NCBI GenBank assembly: GCA_029448655.1
Contig: JACCLO010000002.1
Location: forward strand, 4,898,001 to 4,962,000
DNA length: 64,000 nt
DNA from: Wolfiporia cocos
Taxonomy: Eukaryota; Basidiomycota; Agaricomycetes; Polyporales; Phaeolaceae
Direction of reading: 5' to 3'
Made by a program: the position numbers and the translations under genes. This document shows positions 11,658 through 23,176 of the stretch, one piece after another. Position 1 is the stretch's first letter. Each line of letters starts with the position of its first letter. The notes beneath the pieces were generated by a model that saw only the letters and a program-made list of their open reading frames with translations, had not been told where the DNA came from and made no database searches.

Positions 11658-12155
11658 GACTACGTGGCTACGTAAGAACCTGTAAAGGGGTGGTACACGA
11701 AAAGGTTTCTTTGTGTTTGCAATCTTGATGGTGTTTGTATAAGGGGGAGGATACACCGAAGTTAATTGGGACTCAGTTTTGGGGATATTACATCCCACTG
11801 CGCCATCGCATGACCTAGATCTCAGACGGTCCATCATTACGTATCTAGGCGAAAGCTGTAGACACCACACTCGGAGACTTGTTAACTCCGAGTTTTCAGC
11901 TTAGAATGCTAGGATCCTTCCGCTGAGACCTCCGTCGAAACAGTAAGGTCAACCCTTGTGCCATATGGGTCAAGGCATTGTGATCGCGCTGAAGCATGAC
12001 CACCTGCTTTGCCCTGCGGTCCAGGCAACTCTAACCGAGTCAGGTTTGATCCCCCAGATCCCTTTCCTGTATAACAAAACACCTGCAAACCTCTATTGAG
12101 AGTAGAAAAGCCCCAGGCCGTTGCCGGCAGGGGGGTATGGTAAGAACTATCAAAA
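11658..12155 (-). other. probable leader of the gag-bearing LTR element
   Basis: This sits between the LTR at 12156-12654 and the coiled-coil ORF. It shows no coding sequence that I can support. It would hold the primer-binding site, but I could not match it to a tRNA 3' end. Confidence 0.35.
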
Positions 12156-12654
12156 TGACCCAAGACTCACTCTTAGCGACTTCTGGTAAGAAGGGTTGCG
12201 ATGATTGAGGCAAGTGGTCAAGAGAAGCAGTAGTTATTGGCTAAAGTGTCGTGTAACAGATTGATAGTTCTAAGGTCTTAAGCCTTAGAAGTCTCAGTTT
12301 ATATACATGTAGGGCACTACCTAAGAACTGCCTGCCCTAATGCTATGGGGTCTGTGTGCACCAGCGGTAATGCTGTGCGCTTGCGTGGAACGTTATAGAA
12401 ACATGTGGAATAGGCCGCGTAAGTGGTCATGTGTACATGAGTCAGCGAAGCACGTCTAGATAAGCCGGGCTGCTGATGATGGCCTAATGACTGTCGTCAT
12501 GGAATGTGCTTGAATGTTCTCATGGATACGAGAAGAATGATGGGTACATGGTTAGGGGTACTAACTATGTTAGATAGGACTTGTCGTCAGACAAGTTGTA
12601 GAAAATTGGTATAAATCCAGGAAAAATTAGGTAAATGCCTAGAAAACTGTGACA
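12156..12654 (-). mobile_element. 5' LTR of the decayed gag element
   Basis: On the plus strand it runs from TGACCC to ACTGTGACA, which in minus orientation is TGTCACAG to GGGTCA. It has a TATA-like TTTATATACATG near 12300. It lies directly upstream of the minus-strand ORFs. The matching 3' LTR was not found beyond 7455, so the element is truncated or rearranged. Confidence 0.55.
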
Positions 12655-13369
12655 ACCAGTCCACCCAATCAACCGATCCCTATGCCTCCCATCTCCACGG
12701 ACTACAGCCATTACCAGCTACAAGGTCATTAAAGACCAAGGACTACATGCCCTTACCGGCATGGACTATGTACAGTATGAACCATGGCCTACAGAAGGCC
12801 CTAAACTCCATAGCACCCAGGTCTATGAGGAACACTGACCTTGGGAAGCCCTTGTATGACTGAGAACCCTAACAGTCACAAGACGCTACACACCGATCAC
12901 AGCCGATCATGCTCGATCACCCAAGGCCATTACCGGCCAGTCCACGATCACTAGCTACATCACCGATCACATGCTGCTAACCCCGCCATTACCAGCAATG
13001 TCTCCGATCTACGCTAGAACCCCAATCACGGACTTAAAACCCCTGCCATTACCGGTGAACCCCCGATTGACGAGAATCACCAATCTGGGTCTGATCTGCT
13101 ACGCCGCCATGGGCATACATCACAGACGCTCCCACACTCCGATACCATACCGGCCCCATAGCTAGACCAATCACACTGCACCAACTGCCCTTACTGGCTG
13201 TGCAGCATAACATGTACAAATAGTGTAGAGTCTATATAATTGGCCGACAGTCTTGAGCGAACCTCAGACTTGTCTTGGCCTCATCAGCCTTAGATGCCCT
13301 GGATCAGGAAGGTGCCTTTGTGCGAGCCCCCTTCCCTCAGATGTGTGTCTTCTGTTGTAGTGTGTGTCA
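12648..13369 (+). mobile_element. LTR-like sequence, probably solo
   Basis: It starts TGTGACAACCAG (sharing seven bases with the end of the preceding LTR) and ends TGTGTGTCA. A TATA-like TATATAATTGG near 13235 is followed by a CAGACTTGTCTTGGCCT-type segment resembling the one in the LTRs at 42772 and 53930, so it is probably a related Gypsy LTR. The U3-like part has scattered CATTACCGG-type words. No target duplication could be seen. Confidence 0.5.
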
Positions 13370-13456
13370 AGATGGTGGCATGATATCATGTGAGATTCAT
13401 GCATTGATGTGGGTCAAGCAGTTTGACCAGGGGTCTTGACCCCAGTCAAACTATTG

Positions 13457-14024
13457 TGACACAGACTCACCACATCTGTGCAACCTGCCCTAGCAGGGGG
13501 ACGAACCGCCTAGTGAGGGACATCAACCTGACAGAGGACATAAAATACCTATAGGGGATCTTCACCTACCCCCAGGCATGGCGGCATCATGTCATACAAG
13601 TCGAAGACTCTGCCAGGCAAGCTAGTTCCCAGAGCACGTGCACACAGAGAGGTTGCGAGTAAGAAGACCTAAGCCCCATTGCCGAGAATCTTAGAGATGA
13701 GGTATAAGACCTCATCTCATTGTACTTATATACATGAGTAGCTAGCCAGTAATGGCTGCCCTAAAGTACCAGCCTGTGTGCAGTAACTAAGGGACCACAT
13801 GACATAGTAACTACTGTAATGTAACATGTAAATACTGTGACCATAATGTGAGTACCGGAGATGCACACTACCCTACAGCACTAATCTATTGAGTCAGGTG
13901 CTTGATAAGATATCTAGGGAGAGACGAGGAGGAAAGCTGTTAGAAAGGTGAGCCACATGCTCAGTGGCTCCTCTGCAACCTAGCGAGGGACATCATAGAA
14001 CCACATACAGGTAGTTCTGTGACA
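13457..14024 (-). mobile_element. solo LTR, family also present at 39985 and 41345
   Basis: It runs TGACACAGACTC to GTTCTGTGACA on the plus strand, i.e. minus orientation. The flanking 5-mers TATTG and TGTTG differ at one base. It shares a long segment (around GCCCCATTG..AGAATCTTAG and ATGAGTAGCT..CAGTAATGG) with the LTR at 41345-41925. No internal region is present. Confidence 0.7.
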
Positions 14025-14889
14025 TGTTGACCGGGGGTCAAGTCAAGCCTTGACCCTGCCACATGTGCCCCAGCTAGGTATCCACTGGCACCTAGATGGC
14101 TGACTCAGCTGGCAGCCACCTGGTGCTGAACTGGCAGTGTAGTTGTGTTGGTGGCCAAGAGTGGCAGTGATCTCAATGCTTGATCTAATCTGCAGCTTTT
14201 GGCTGAGGGCTGTTGGCATGCTTGACATCGCTATTCCCACAGGGGGACCTCCCCTATGGCCCCTGGGCTATGATCCTAGACTAGGTCTTGCATGATGATG
14301 GCATCCAGATGAAAGATGCCCGGAAGGCATTCCAACTGAGTTGACACAAAAATCAAGGCACTTCAATCATATATATGTTAACCACAATCTGAGCTATCCG
14401 AAGAGTCTCTGCTTCCTTGTGATTTTTGAGGCGAATAAGCTAGATTCAAGGATCATGTTGCATACAAATTCATGAATGGGGAAGATATCGGATTGATAGC
14501 TGAGCAGGCGTGCATTTGCACAATATTACTACTATCATGTACCAATACGATTGTCAACACTGTAATAACATAGGGTACACAATGTGGGCCATGGCTACAA
14601 GCTATAAGCGTTCAAGTGTTCACTGTCTGGGCATGAGACTAGGACGCTTTGCTGTCAAAGACATCCAGATCAGACCTTATGTTCCCACACATACAAGCTG
14701 ATAAGAAAATATGTAACTGGAGACCTGCCCTAAGGCCCAAGGGAAATTTTGTCCTTTGCATTCCGATTTATGCTCCAAGATCCACCACCTCTGGTAGCAG
14801 GAATTGACCAGACATTCTGACAGGGCACTTTTCTTCGGTTTTCCGATCTCCACTTGGGTGCTCCCAAGTGGCATGCACGTGTGCTGCCA
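14025..14889. other. no gene recognised; TIR-element-like remnant at the right end
   Basis: No coding exon chain is visible. Near 14840-14889 there is a segment similar to the inner arm of the Pack-type TIR element at 37490-38267 (a shared GGAGATCGRAAAACCGAAGA word and the GCACGTG..GGGAGCACC order on the minus strand). It appears to be the target into which the LINE 3' end is joined. Confidence 0.4.
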
Positions 14890-16798
14890 AGAAGAACAAA
14901 CATTTATACCCCGCAGTCAGTAAGCTATGTACATGTGCAGTGCTCTATGAGGAGCCAGCGTAGGGATGGTAGTGGTAGGGTTAAGGACAAGGGTTATGGA
15001 TCAGTAGTATTTCATGAGGTCTCGGTGTGTAAGGTATGGTCTATGTAATGGTTGTTGACCATGCTGATAATGGCAGAATGAATGGGCTTACCCTGGATTG
15101 AAAACGATTGGGTTGACATCTGGCTTGAGGAAAGCATTAGTGTTGTGAAGGAAACAGATAAGGGCATTATGGCCTTTGGTGGTGCTAAGGATAATGTGTA
15201 GTTGTAGTGACTGTGATGCATGTCGAAAGTGATGATGTGCATGTTCATGTAATGGGCAGTGAATGAGGATGTGATTGATTGTTTGGTAACATCAAGGGTT
15301 GCATGGGCATTGCGTGGATTTGGTAGGTACGAATCGATGGTAGTATTTGCCTATGGATGCATGGCCAGTGAAGCATTGGATAAGTTGACTCTGTATTTGA
15401 CGAGAGTCAGGGAAGTGGTGTAAGAGTGGGTTTAGGGTAGTAGATGGGAGAGAGGTGAGGGCGAAGTGAGAAGTGCTGTTGCGATTGGTGGTGAGCCATT
15501 CTTTTTGCCATTGGGTAATAGCTTTTGTGTGTGCATGGGCACATAGCCAAGTGAGTGTGGGTGGGATGGATGTGTGAAGGGTGACAGCATGTTTTGCGAG
15601 GTGATCAGCAGCGTCATGGTCAGGGATATGTTTATGGCTGGGTATCCACTGGATGGTGACCGATACATTAGGGTACGATGAGAGGAGTTTGTCGGTGTGT
15701 TCGCAAAAAAGAATGGAGTTGGTTTGACTAGGGTGTTTTGTCATATCGTAGATAGTGTCAACAACTGATGTGTTATCGGTGAAGTAGTGGATATGAGTGA
15801 TGGTGTGTGTGCATCGGGTGAGGTATTGGAGGGTGTAGTGGGATGCTGCAGCTAGTGCAAGCATTTCAGCATCATAGATGGTGGCTTGGTTACCAAGACC
15901 TATAGGACATTCATGAATGAGTTGGCCCATGTGGGTAACGATATAGGCAGAGCCTTGTCATGGTTTGGTAAAGTGATGTGGGGTACAATGTGAGCCGTCA
16001 GTATAGATGGCTAGCGTAGATGGGTTTTGGGTGAGTGTGTCAATGAGTGTGCATATGTGTGTGAGGTGTGCCTTGTGGGCATCCTTATCCATGGTTGAGG
16101 TAATGCTATCCCATTGTAAATGTTGTCCCCATTTCGAGTTTGAGAGCCAGGGAGCCTGTTCAAAGGGGTCAATAATTTCAGTATGAGTTGGGATGACGTG
16201 ATTAAGGTAAATGAGAGGTGTCATATATGGGTATGTGCATTGTATGGTTGCTTAGGTTAGTGGGAAATTGGTAAGTATAGATGAGATGTATCATTTTGTA
16301 ATTGGGATTGTAATGAGAGTGATCGTGATCGGATTGCATATAATGTGTGGATTTTTCGGAAAAGTATATGTATGAGGAGAATAGAGGAAAGGTGATGTGT
16401 GGCATCAGTGGGGGTAGTGCAGAAAGCTCCGAGTAGCCATTGGAGACATTTGTTTTGTGTGAGTTGGAATGCATGTAGGAGTGTTTTTTTGGCATTTTCC
16501 TGTATAGTAAAGTGGGATGCTGTAGGTCATAATAGGGAGGATGGTAGCGATGTATAGGTGACATGTGGCATGGATGTGTAGGCCACGGTTGGTTTGGGAT
16601 AGCATGTGGAGTTTATGGGCGGTGATGGCAGCTTGGCTAGCAAGTCATGTGGTGTGTTCTTTGAAGGTAATGTGTGTGTCGAGGTAGAATCCTAGCCAGT
16701 GTAGGTATGGTCTAGGGTAAATAATGGTGGGGGTTTGATTAGAAGTTGGATGGTGAGGGGTGGTTGGTCAATGGGGGTTGTCCGTTGTGGAGGTGAAA

Positions 16799-17562
16799 GA
16801 CGCTGTACAGTCAATTATTCGCTTTTATTATTATGGTATATTTTCTATTTTACTTGTACTATACTGTCATACTCCCACCAACTCTACCAGCGCACGAGCT
16901 ATGTCCCACGGATATGTTTAACTAACGCGACGTAGAGCTGTTGATGATCTAGACCGACGTTCCCACGCTCGAGGGCGGCGAGATGCGTACGTAAATAGGG
17001 CGCGGTCTATGATCAGCCAATCACGTTCGAGCCATTGCGCATTGTGTTTGACATGTCTTAGGGTATAGCAGACATGTCTGTGCCGATGACGCGGCCCCCA
17101 GCTCGTTTATACTATTATGGCAAATCCTTTACTTCATTAGGTACTCCCTTTCATCATAGTTTCTGTCCTGTTGCTTTTCAGTCGGCTCTCGAATTCTGGC
17201 ACCATGTAACATATAAACTGGGCCTTCGACACACTGTAAAAATATCTCTCTCCTCGCATTTTCTGTGTGACGCTGTCCTCTGAGTCTTAGCAAGGTGATG
17301 CCGAGCTCAACCGCAGCTGATCGAGTCTTTGCGGCAAAGAGATCACCGGTGAGTCTTATAGTTTTTGAGTTGCACAATCGCGCGTTAGTATTCGTCATTG
17401 CGGCACGTTAGATTGCGGCCCATCGTATATTTTGTTGTGGGGTTTTTCTCGCATTCCCACACATACATTCTGGTCTCTTGCACTATGTATCAGCGACCTG
17501 CCATTCGCTGCATTCTCCGCACTGCCCTTCCACACCGTTTTGGGTTTTTCGTTTTTTGGGAA
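16799..17562. mobile_element. unidentified insertion in the LINE RT domain
   Basis: LINE coding similarity stops near 17563 and resumes near 16798. The edges carry GAAAG at 16794-16798 and 17560-17564, a possible target duplication, but the ends are not confirmed. Inside, on the plus strand, is a CpG-rich promoter-like block (16920-17110) and a segment that looks like a 5' UTR plus first exon (ATG at 17299, donor GTGAGT at 17350). No family is recognised. Confidence 0.4.
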
Positions 17563-18436
17563 AGAAATGAATGTGTTCAATTTTGTCGAAGGCAGCGTCT
17601 AGGCCAATGTTGCAGAGAATGAGGATGGCTCGTTGGGTGTGGTATGTTGCATGAGTTGAGGAAATAGTGAGTGTGGGTCCAGCATTAAGTATACTAAAGT
17701 CATCAATGTAAGAGTATAGGGTAGTGTCGTTAGATGGGTAGTTAAATTCATGAAGGAGTGGTGATACATAAATGGTAGAGAGGACAGGGGAGAGGGGGGA
17801 TCCTTGAGGGATGCCAACATTACCGATTGGTGAATGTTGGCTAAGGTCATTGTCCATTTTAAAAGTGACAGTGTGTGGGGTAATAAAGGAGTGGATCCAA
17901 TGGATAATGTTGAGAGGGAAACCATAAAGTTGGAGTTGGTGGATGAGTTAGTCATGGTTAATGTTGTTGAAAAAACTGGAGATGTCAATGGTGGTGAAGG
18001 TTACTATGTGCTTTTGTTTCCAAATAGATTTTATGTCGGAGATTAAGGTGATGCCTGCATCGATAGTGGAAGAGTTAGTATGTCTGCCAAATTGGAAGGT
18101 GAGTATGAGGTGAAAATGATCAATATCAAAAAGTAGTCTGCATGCTATGATTTTTCAATTAACTCGATGAGTGTAATGGGACGATAAAAGTTAGGGGATG
18201 TATAGTCGGATTTTCCGGGTTTTGGTATGGGGATGATGTTACCTCTTTTGAGGTTAGTAGGTAAATGTCCAAGAATAATGGATGTGTTCATAAATTTAGT
18301 AATAAGTGGATGGGTGTGTGTGGCAAGGGCCCATTTTAAGAGGTGCCAATTGGTGCCAGAATCACCTGGAGCTGTGGTGTTAGAGCATGTGCATATCATT
18401 TTGTAAATTTCAGTATAGGTAATGGGGCAGGATGAT

Positions 18437-18837
18437 TGTTTGTCACAGATTATTCTGCGACATGGAGTGCCTGCACCAGCGAGGTTCGAACACAGGCTCT
18501 TTTGTTCATTAGTCACATGACCATCCATCTTAGCTACTCTGTGGACTAACGGTTATGCGTAGTCACCCACCGACCAGGTCACAACCCGCTAGGTACCATG
18601 TTACTTAGTTACTGTAGATGCCGATACTTTATGCACAGACCCTCTCACTTTAGGGCGACCTTAGTTACCTGTGCTGTGCAACATGTATATATACTGGACA
18701 CGTCTGAGGCTTACTCCTCAGGCTGTTCAATCTCGACGATAGGCCGCTATGCTCTATGCTATGCCTCTTAACTCGTACTCTCATGCATGCTAGTCTGAGT
18801 CCCCAGTGACGACACCTCACAGTGCAATGCTCCTTCA
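18437..18837 (+). mobile_element. solo LTR in LINE ORF2 with a tRNA-like segment
   Basis: It runs TGTTTGTCACAG to GCTCCTTCA, with perfect 5-bp duplications ATGAT at 18432-18436 and 18838-18842. Removing it restores the ORF2 frame through the junction. On the minus strand (about 18536-18465) there is an A-box match (TAGCTAAGATGG) and a B-box match (GTTCGAACC) at tRNA-like spacing. Confidence 0.8.
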
Positions 18838-20217
18838 ATGATCCCTCATAGGACTTGTAGGGTTGGGCCTTAGAATGGTGTTAGTGCGTATGACAAGTCT
18901 TGTGTCATTGTTGTGGGTGTGGGGATATATCATAAGGGAGATGAAGGTTGGTGTGTGGTCCTGCGTTGGGGAAGAAATGATTGTAGACAATGTCGGCTCG
19001 TTGATTAGTGTCGGTGAAAAGGGTATCATTACTTCGTAAGGGAGCCATGTGGGAGGTGTGTCATTGGTAGGGCCATTTTGTGATAGACCATATATTTTTA
19101 TGTTGTTGTTTTTCGATGACGTCATAATCCCAGTTACGTTCTGCACAGCGTGTGGCAAATTTGAGTTTGTAGCATAGATGGGTAATGGTGTCGGGTTGTG
19201 TAGTACAAGCTATGGTGTGTGCAAGATGGTCACATTCGGAGTTCCACCAGTAGGCTTTGTGTCTGGTAGTATGATGGTGTTGGTGCATGGTGGTCATAGT
19301 GGCATGGTGCATAGCATAGATAAGTGCAGTGGATGCTTCATCTAGTTGGTGTGTGGTATGGTAGGTGGTAGGGAAGGGGAAAGTGGCGAGGATGGTAAGG
19401 AACATGTTTTGCCATTCTTTCTGTTGAGTGGTGTTGATGTGGTGGGTGACAGGTATGGATGTGGGGATATTGTGGGGAAGAGTAATGTGGTATGAGATGG
19501 GGAAGTGATCTGTGTTCCAGAGTGGGTGATCTTGGATAAGGAAGGTGTTGAGTGTGGATTGGAGGTGGGTGGCAAAAAAGGTGAGGTCAATGATCAAGTC
19601 TTGTTGGTTGTGGTATCCTCAACGGGTGGCATGGGTATTGGGTGTAATGAGTGTAAGGTCAGCTGCGGTTGCCCAGTCGATGAGGGAGTCGCTGACAGCG
19701 GAGTAGTAGTGTGGGTGCATTTGAGTTAGCACCCAGTGTGGGTGGTGAACGTTAAAGTCACCTGCTAAAAGGATGGAAGTGTTGGTGGGGGGGAATAGAT
19801 TCTGTGAGTCATTCGATGGGGAGATGATTTTGGGATGGTGGGTTATAAATATTGATGAGTACGAGTGAGTGGTTAGATGATGTGAGGGTGAGTGGAAGTA
19901 TATAAGGATTGGGGGTGAGCATAGAGTGGTAGGTGATGCGAAAGGTGTTAAGGAGGGTGGTCGAATATAGATAGCTACTTTAGGGGTGGTAGTGGATGGT
20001 AATGTAGGTAGATATAATTTCCATGTGGGATTAGTATTAGTATGGGAACAATCTTGGGGTTCGTTGCCTAGGGTGGTTTTGACGGTGTAGGAAATATCGT
20101 ACCAGATATCTTGAAGTAGAAGGATGTCATAGTTGTTGGTGGTGTTGAGTAATATGTGGGTGTGGTGGTTTGATCCTGCCATATTCAATTGGAGGATGAA
20201 TAGAGGAGGGATGTCTT

Positions 20218-21769
20218 TCATGTAGGAGGGAAGGGTGGGTTGTCATCTTCCGGTACAGTGACACAGGATTGGTTGGGTTCTCGGGGTGTGCGATACTTCA
20301 GTTGGGCAGCACAGGTGTTGTCGTCAGATGCGTGGTAGAGTTTCAGTCAATTATCTTAATCTGCCAACTGCCCTTCGCTTAAGAAATCGCAGTTGCGAGC
20401 TAGGTTTGCACGCAGATTAATCTGCTAGCTGCGGCAGATTAATCTACTGTGACAATAAAATGGTACATTCAGGATTCGAACCAAGGACCTTAGTACAGAT
20501 GAGAATAAGAGCATCGCAGCATAATTAGCCAGCTGAGCCATAGTGGCAACAGTTACCTTTCACTAATCAAAATATATATAACGCAAATTTTACACACAAT
20601 TTCCGCAAATCATCAAGGCAACTAACTGCTACAACAAGCATGAAGAAATCAATGATAGTGGTAGCTTGATTTACCATGCTTGACCTGGAACAACTCACCA
20701 TGGGAAAGCTGAATACACTGGAATCACAGGTCTTTAGAGGCAGATTCATTTGTATTTGTGTTATGGATGATGTTAAACTGCGAAAATGAAGTTTACCAAA
20801 TACTCTATATATTGCTTAAAATGGGGCAGATACTAGTTGCACTGTAGCTCAGTTGGCTAATGTATGCTGTGATGCTGTTATTCTCATCTGTGCTAAGGTC
20901 CTTGGTTCGAATCCTGAATGTACCATTTTATTGTCACAGTAGATTAATCTGCCACAGCTAGCAGATTAATCTGCGTGCAAACCTAGCTCGCAACTGCGAT
21001 TTCTTAAGCAAAGGGCAGTTGGCAGATTAAGATAATTGACTGAAGTCCCTCATGCGTGTGATTCATTGCAGTTGACACATAGTTGGTGTGAGCGGTTGGG
21101 CTCAGTAGAGGCGCTGTCAGCGCACACATAGCAGTGTCTGCAGTGTTGGATTTCGATGTGGGGGTCTCTGCAAAGGCGGCAGGCTTTGGGGAAGCAACAT
21201 GGGTTTTGGGCATTGGAGGTGTGTCCTAGTTTCCAGCAGTGGCGACATTGGGTTAGGAAAGGTTTTTTGCAGTATTAGACAGCTCGTAATTTCTGTCCGA
21301 ACATGCTGATTTCGGAAGCAAGAATAGCTGGGCCGAGTTGTCCAGAGGGATCTTCGACAGTGACGGTGATGTTAAGATAAAGTGTATTAAGCATGTTTTC
21401 TTTGCGATGGAGCCAACGAGGAGGGTGAGCGAGGGTGACTTTTTTAAAGATGGTGTTAGTGCGTAAAGCTACTTCGAGTTGTTCAGTAGTGCAGCGTTCT
21501 GTGCCAATACAGGGGCAGCAGGGAACACTATTGATAACGATGTGTGCCCAAGGAATGTTAGGGGTGATAAGGACATCATCAGGGAGGTGTAGAGCTTGTC
21601 GAATGAGGGGGAGTGTGGTGGTGCAAATGGTGTTTTGGTCAGTTCCAGCGCTGAAGGTGAGTTTTAGGTTGCCGGAAGAAGTACAGTCAGCATTATGCCG
21701 TTCATTTTGTACAAATATTCCTTTTATAAACTTGCGACTCAAATATCCTTTTTTGGTAGTCGGAATCAT
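20218..21769 (-). pseudogene. LINE ORF1 (zinc-knuckle gag-like), interrupted
   Basis: The frame from the ATG at 21769 encodes a basic RNA-binding-type protein. An in-frame TAA at 21275-21277 is followed immediately by a Cys/His array (CRHCWKLGH, then CCFPKACRLCRD, CRHCYVCAD and LCVNCNESH). A TIR element (20335-21051, duplication ATGCGTG) splits the codon series right after the last motif, and the frame resumes cleanly at 20334. The ORF1 stop TGA (20220-20218) overlaps the ORF2 ATG in ATGA. The first about 25 residues may be non-native because the LINE 5' end looks truncated. Confidence 0.7.
20335..21051. mobile_element. TIR element with tRNA-like arms, copy 2
   Basis: 717 bp, inverted relative to copies 1 and 3. 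It begins GTAGAGTTTCAGTC and ends GACTGAAGTCCCTC, with perfect 7-bp duplications ATGCGTG at 20328-20334 and 21052-21058. Both arms hold the A-box/B-box tRNA-like segment (left arm about 20460-20550 on the minus strand, right arm about 20840-20925 on the plus strand). The perfect duplication and its insertion into a LINE make it the best copy for defining the element ends. Confidence 0.88.
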
Positions 21770-22087
21770 ATCACACGTGTGATAATATACACACGTTCTG
21801 TCACTACGCTACACACATGTTTCGCGATCATCTCATTTATACACACACGTTTCATTGTGAGATTACACACATTTCGGTATACCACTAAACACACGTTCTG
21901 GAATACTGGACATGTATATACAGAATCATTCCATGATACCACCCTCTACAGAGATCGCTTCATGAGCATCTACACAGACAGCTTGAAGTGCATCCAAGGC
22001 CTGGGCAATGAGATCTGCCTCACCACTGAATATATTATCGAACTCAATCTGATCAATTGCAGTGCTCCGGCACCTCGGAGTCATCGC
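21770..22087. other. LINE 5' flank, no gene recognised
   Basis: It contains several ACACACGTT-type words and no supported exon. It separates the LINE from the 3' end of the BTB gene. Confidence 0.35.
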
Positions 22088-22976
22088 CTAGAGACCAAGC
22101 TTCTTTATTTCATCCATTGCCTCCGACATCTTCAAGCGACGGCCTGGATGTGTTGAGCATAACTGCGGCCCTATGATGCGCACCCATTCATCCTTCCATG
22201 CCCGCACACAGTTGATGTGCTTTTCTTCTGAGCAGGTAGCAATACCGTAAACGAGATGTTTGATGTCAGGTGGCATGAATGCCATCCGAACGCGAAGATC
22301 GCTTATCTCCTGTTGTACGCAGGCGAGCAGGTGGTATGTGTCCCATCCTAGCCAGGTATGATCTGCTTCTGTGAGATCCCTTAAAGGGATACTCAACAGA
22401 GCCGTGAAAGCAGGGCGGACCCAAGCATCGATCTCGTAGACGCGAGCAATTCGCAAACGTAGCACTGGACGTATCGTGCTCTCAATTTGCTGAAAATGGT
22501 ATGTAGCCCATTCCCTTCCACTGTCAATGTCCCAGAATTTTGACAGCTTCAGGACAGATATCAAGTATTCGAGTTTGTAGGGTGGCCGTGTCCATCTTAT
22601 GGCAGCAGTACCCTAATCAGACTGCAGTTTCGTAAGTGATACTTTAACTCACTTTCCGTAGATCCAATCACATAAGTACTGAAACTCCTTTGCAGTGACT
22701 TGCTGCAGGACAATCGGGTCGCTGTCATTGAGGCCGTCAGGGCAGGCTTGGCCCGTTTCCGATGACGTTCTCGGCAACATGCTGAACATCTCACCAAAAG
22801 CATTGATTTTTGAAAGGAGAAGGCCAACCTCAAGCCGGAACAAAGTATTTTCGACCTGAGCCAGTCTATCGGTGGTCTGTTTAAGTGTACCCACATGGAA
22901 TTCTTACTTGAAATATGTATGCTCCGCTTTTGAAGTAATATTCCACTGACCTCTGGGCTTGGGAGGATGCTGGCAT
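22088..22976 (-). CDS. BTB/POZ-domain protein, apparently intact
   Basis: The start is the ATG at 22976. The first exon ends at a GTAAGA donor just after YYFKSGAYIFQ. A 55-nt intron leads to VENTLFRLEVGLLLSK, giving the usual agaricomycete BTB opening. The domain continues through FGEMFSMLP and an LQQVTAKEFQYLCDWIY segment. A second short intron precedes KLEYLISVLKLSKFWDID, the helical part after the BTB core. The C-terminal half is helical and ends at TAG 22088. BTB domains mediate dimerisation or binding to CUL3; the role here is unknown. It is divergent from the DDE-integrase gene at 23177, about 200 bp away, and both are duplicated together at 38.3-39.2 kb, so it could be a transposon passenger or a neighbouring host gene. 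Confidence 0.7.
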
Positions 22977-23176
22977 TATGCTTGTATCCTCTGAGCATGA
23001 GCCATTGTTGGAAGAAGTAACGTGCATGATATCCAAGAGTCCGGTGAGATGAGCATACAGCCAAGGTCAAGCATTCAAAGATCTCGTCCCGACGATGACT
23101 TCCAAAATGGGAAGGCCCTCTGCCAGTCGTTGCAACCTGCTTAACGTGAACTCTATAACCTCTGCTTGAGCTCACA

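Larger units (their letters stand above)
15088..20221 (-). pseudogene. LINE ORF2 (endonuclease, RT, RNase H), broken
   Basis: The start is the ATG at 20221, which overlaps the ORF1 stop. Domains in order: APE-like endonuclease (about 20221-19450, with LLLQDIW and LAGDFNVHHPHW), RT (18400-17590, with GIPQGSPLSPVLSTIY and the catalytic YIDD near 17700), a thumb-like region (16730-16440), RNase H (16010-15500, with IYTDGSH, the DAEMLALA helix and HDAADHLAKHA) and a C-terminal Cys/His segment (CPCN..HILIHCPLH, 15310-15240). The final stop is TAA at 15088-15090. Premature stops occur at 19619 (TGA), 19061 (TGA), inside the RT and at 15292 (TGA), with a frameshift near 18150. A solo LTR and an unidentified 0.77-kb insert also interrupt the RT region. 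Confidence 0.78.
14890..21769 (-). mobile_element. Tad-like LINE (ORF1 + APE/RT/RNase H ORF2), decayed
   Basis: This is a non-LTR retrotransposon in minus orientation. ORF1 carries zinc knuckles; ORF2 carries an apurinic-type endonuclease, a reverse transcriptase and an RNase H followed by a C-terminal Cys/His motif. That domain order is typical of fungal Tad-clade LINEs. It contains three secondary insertions (16.8-17.6, 18437-18837 and 20335-21051). The 3' end (about 14890-14960), with GGGGTATAAA close to the terminus, is shared with the element at 50836-52948. The 5' end is probably truncated, since ORF1 starts abruptly. Several stops and at least one frameshift show it is inactive. Confidence 0.8.

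Noticed and set aside
12720..13200. Possible CRISPR-like or tandem array of CATTACCGG words
   Set aside because: Spacing is irregular and the words lie in an LTR of a eukaryotic genome; no repeat-spacer structure.
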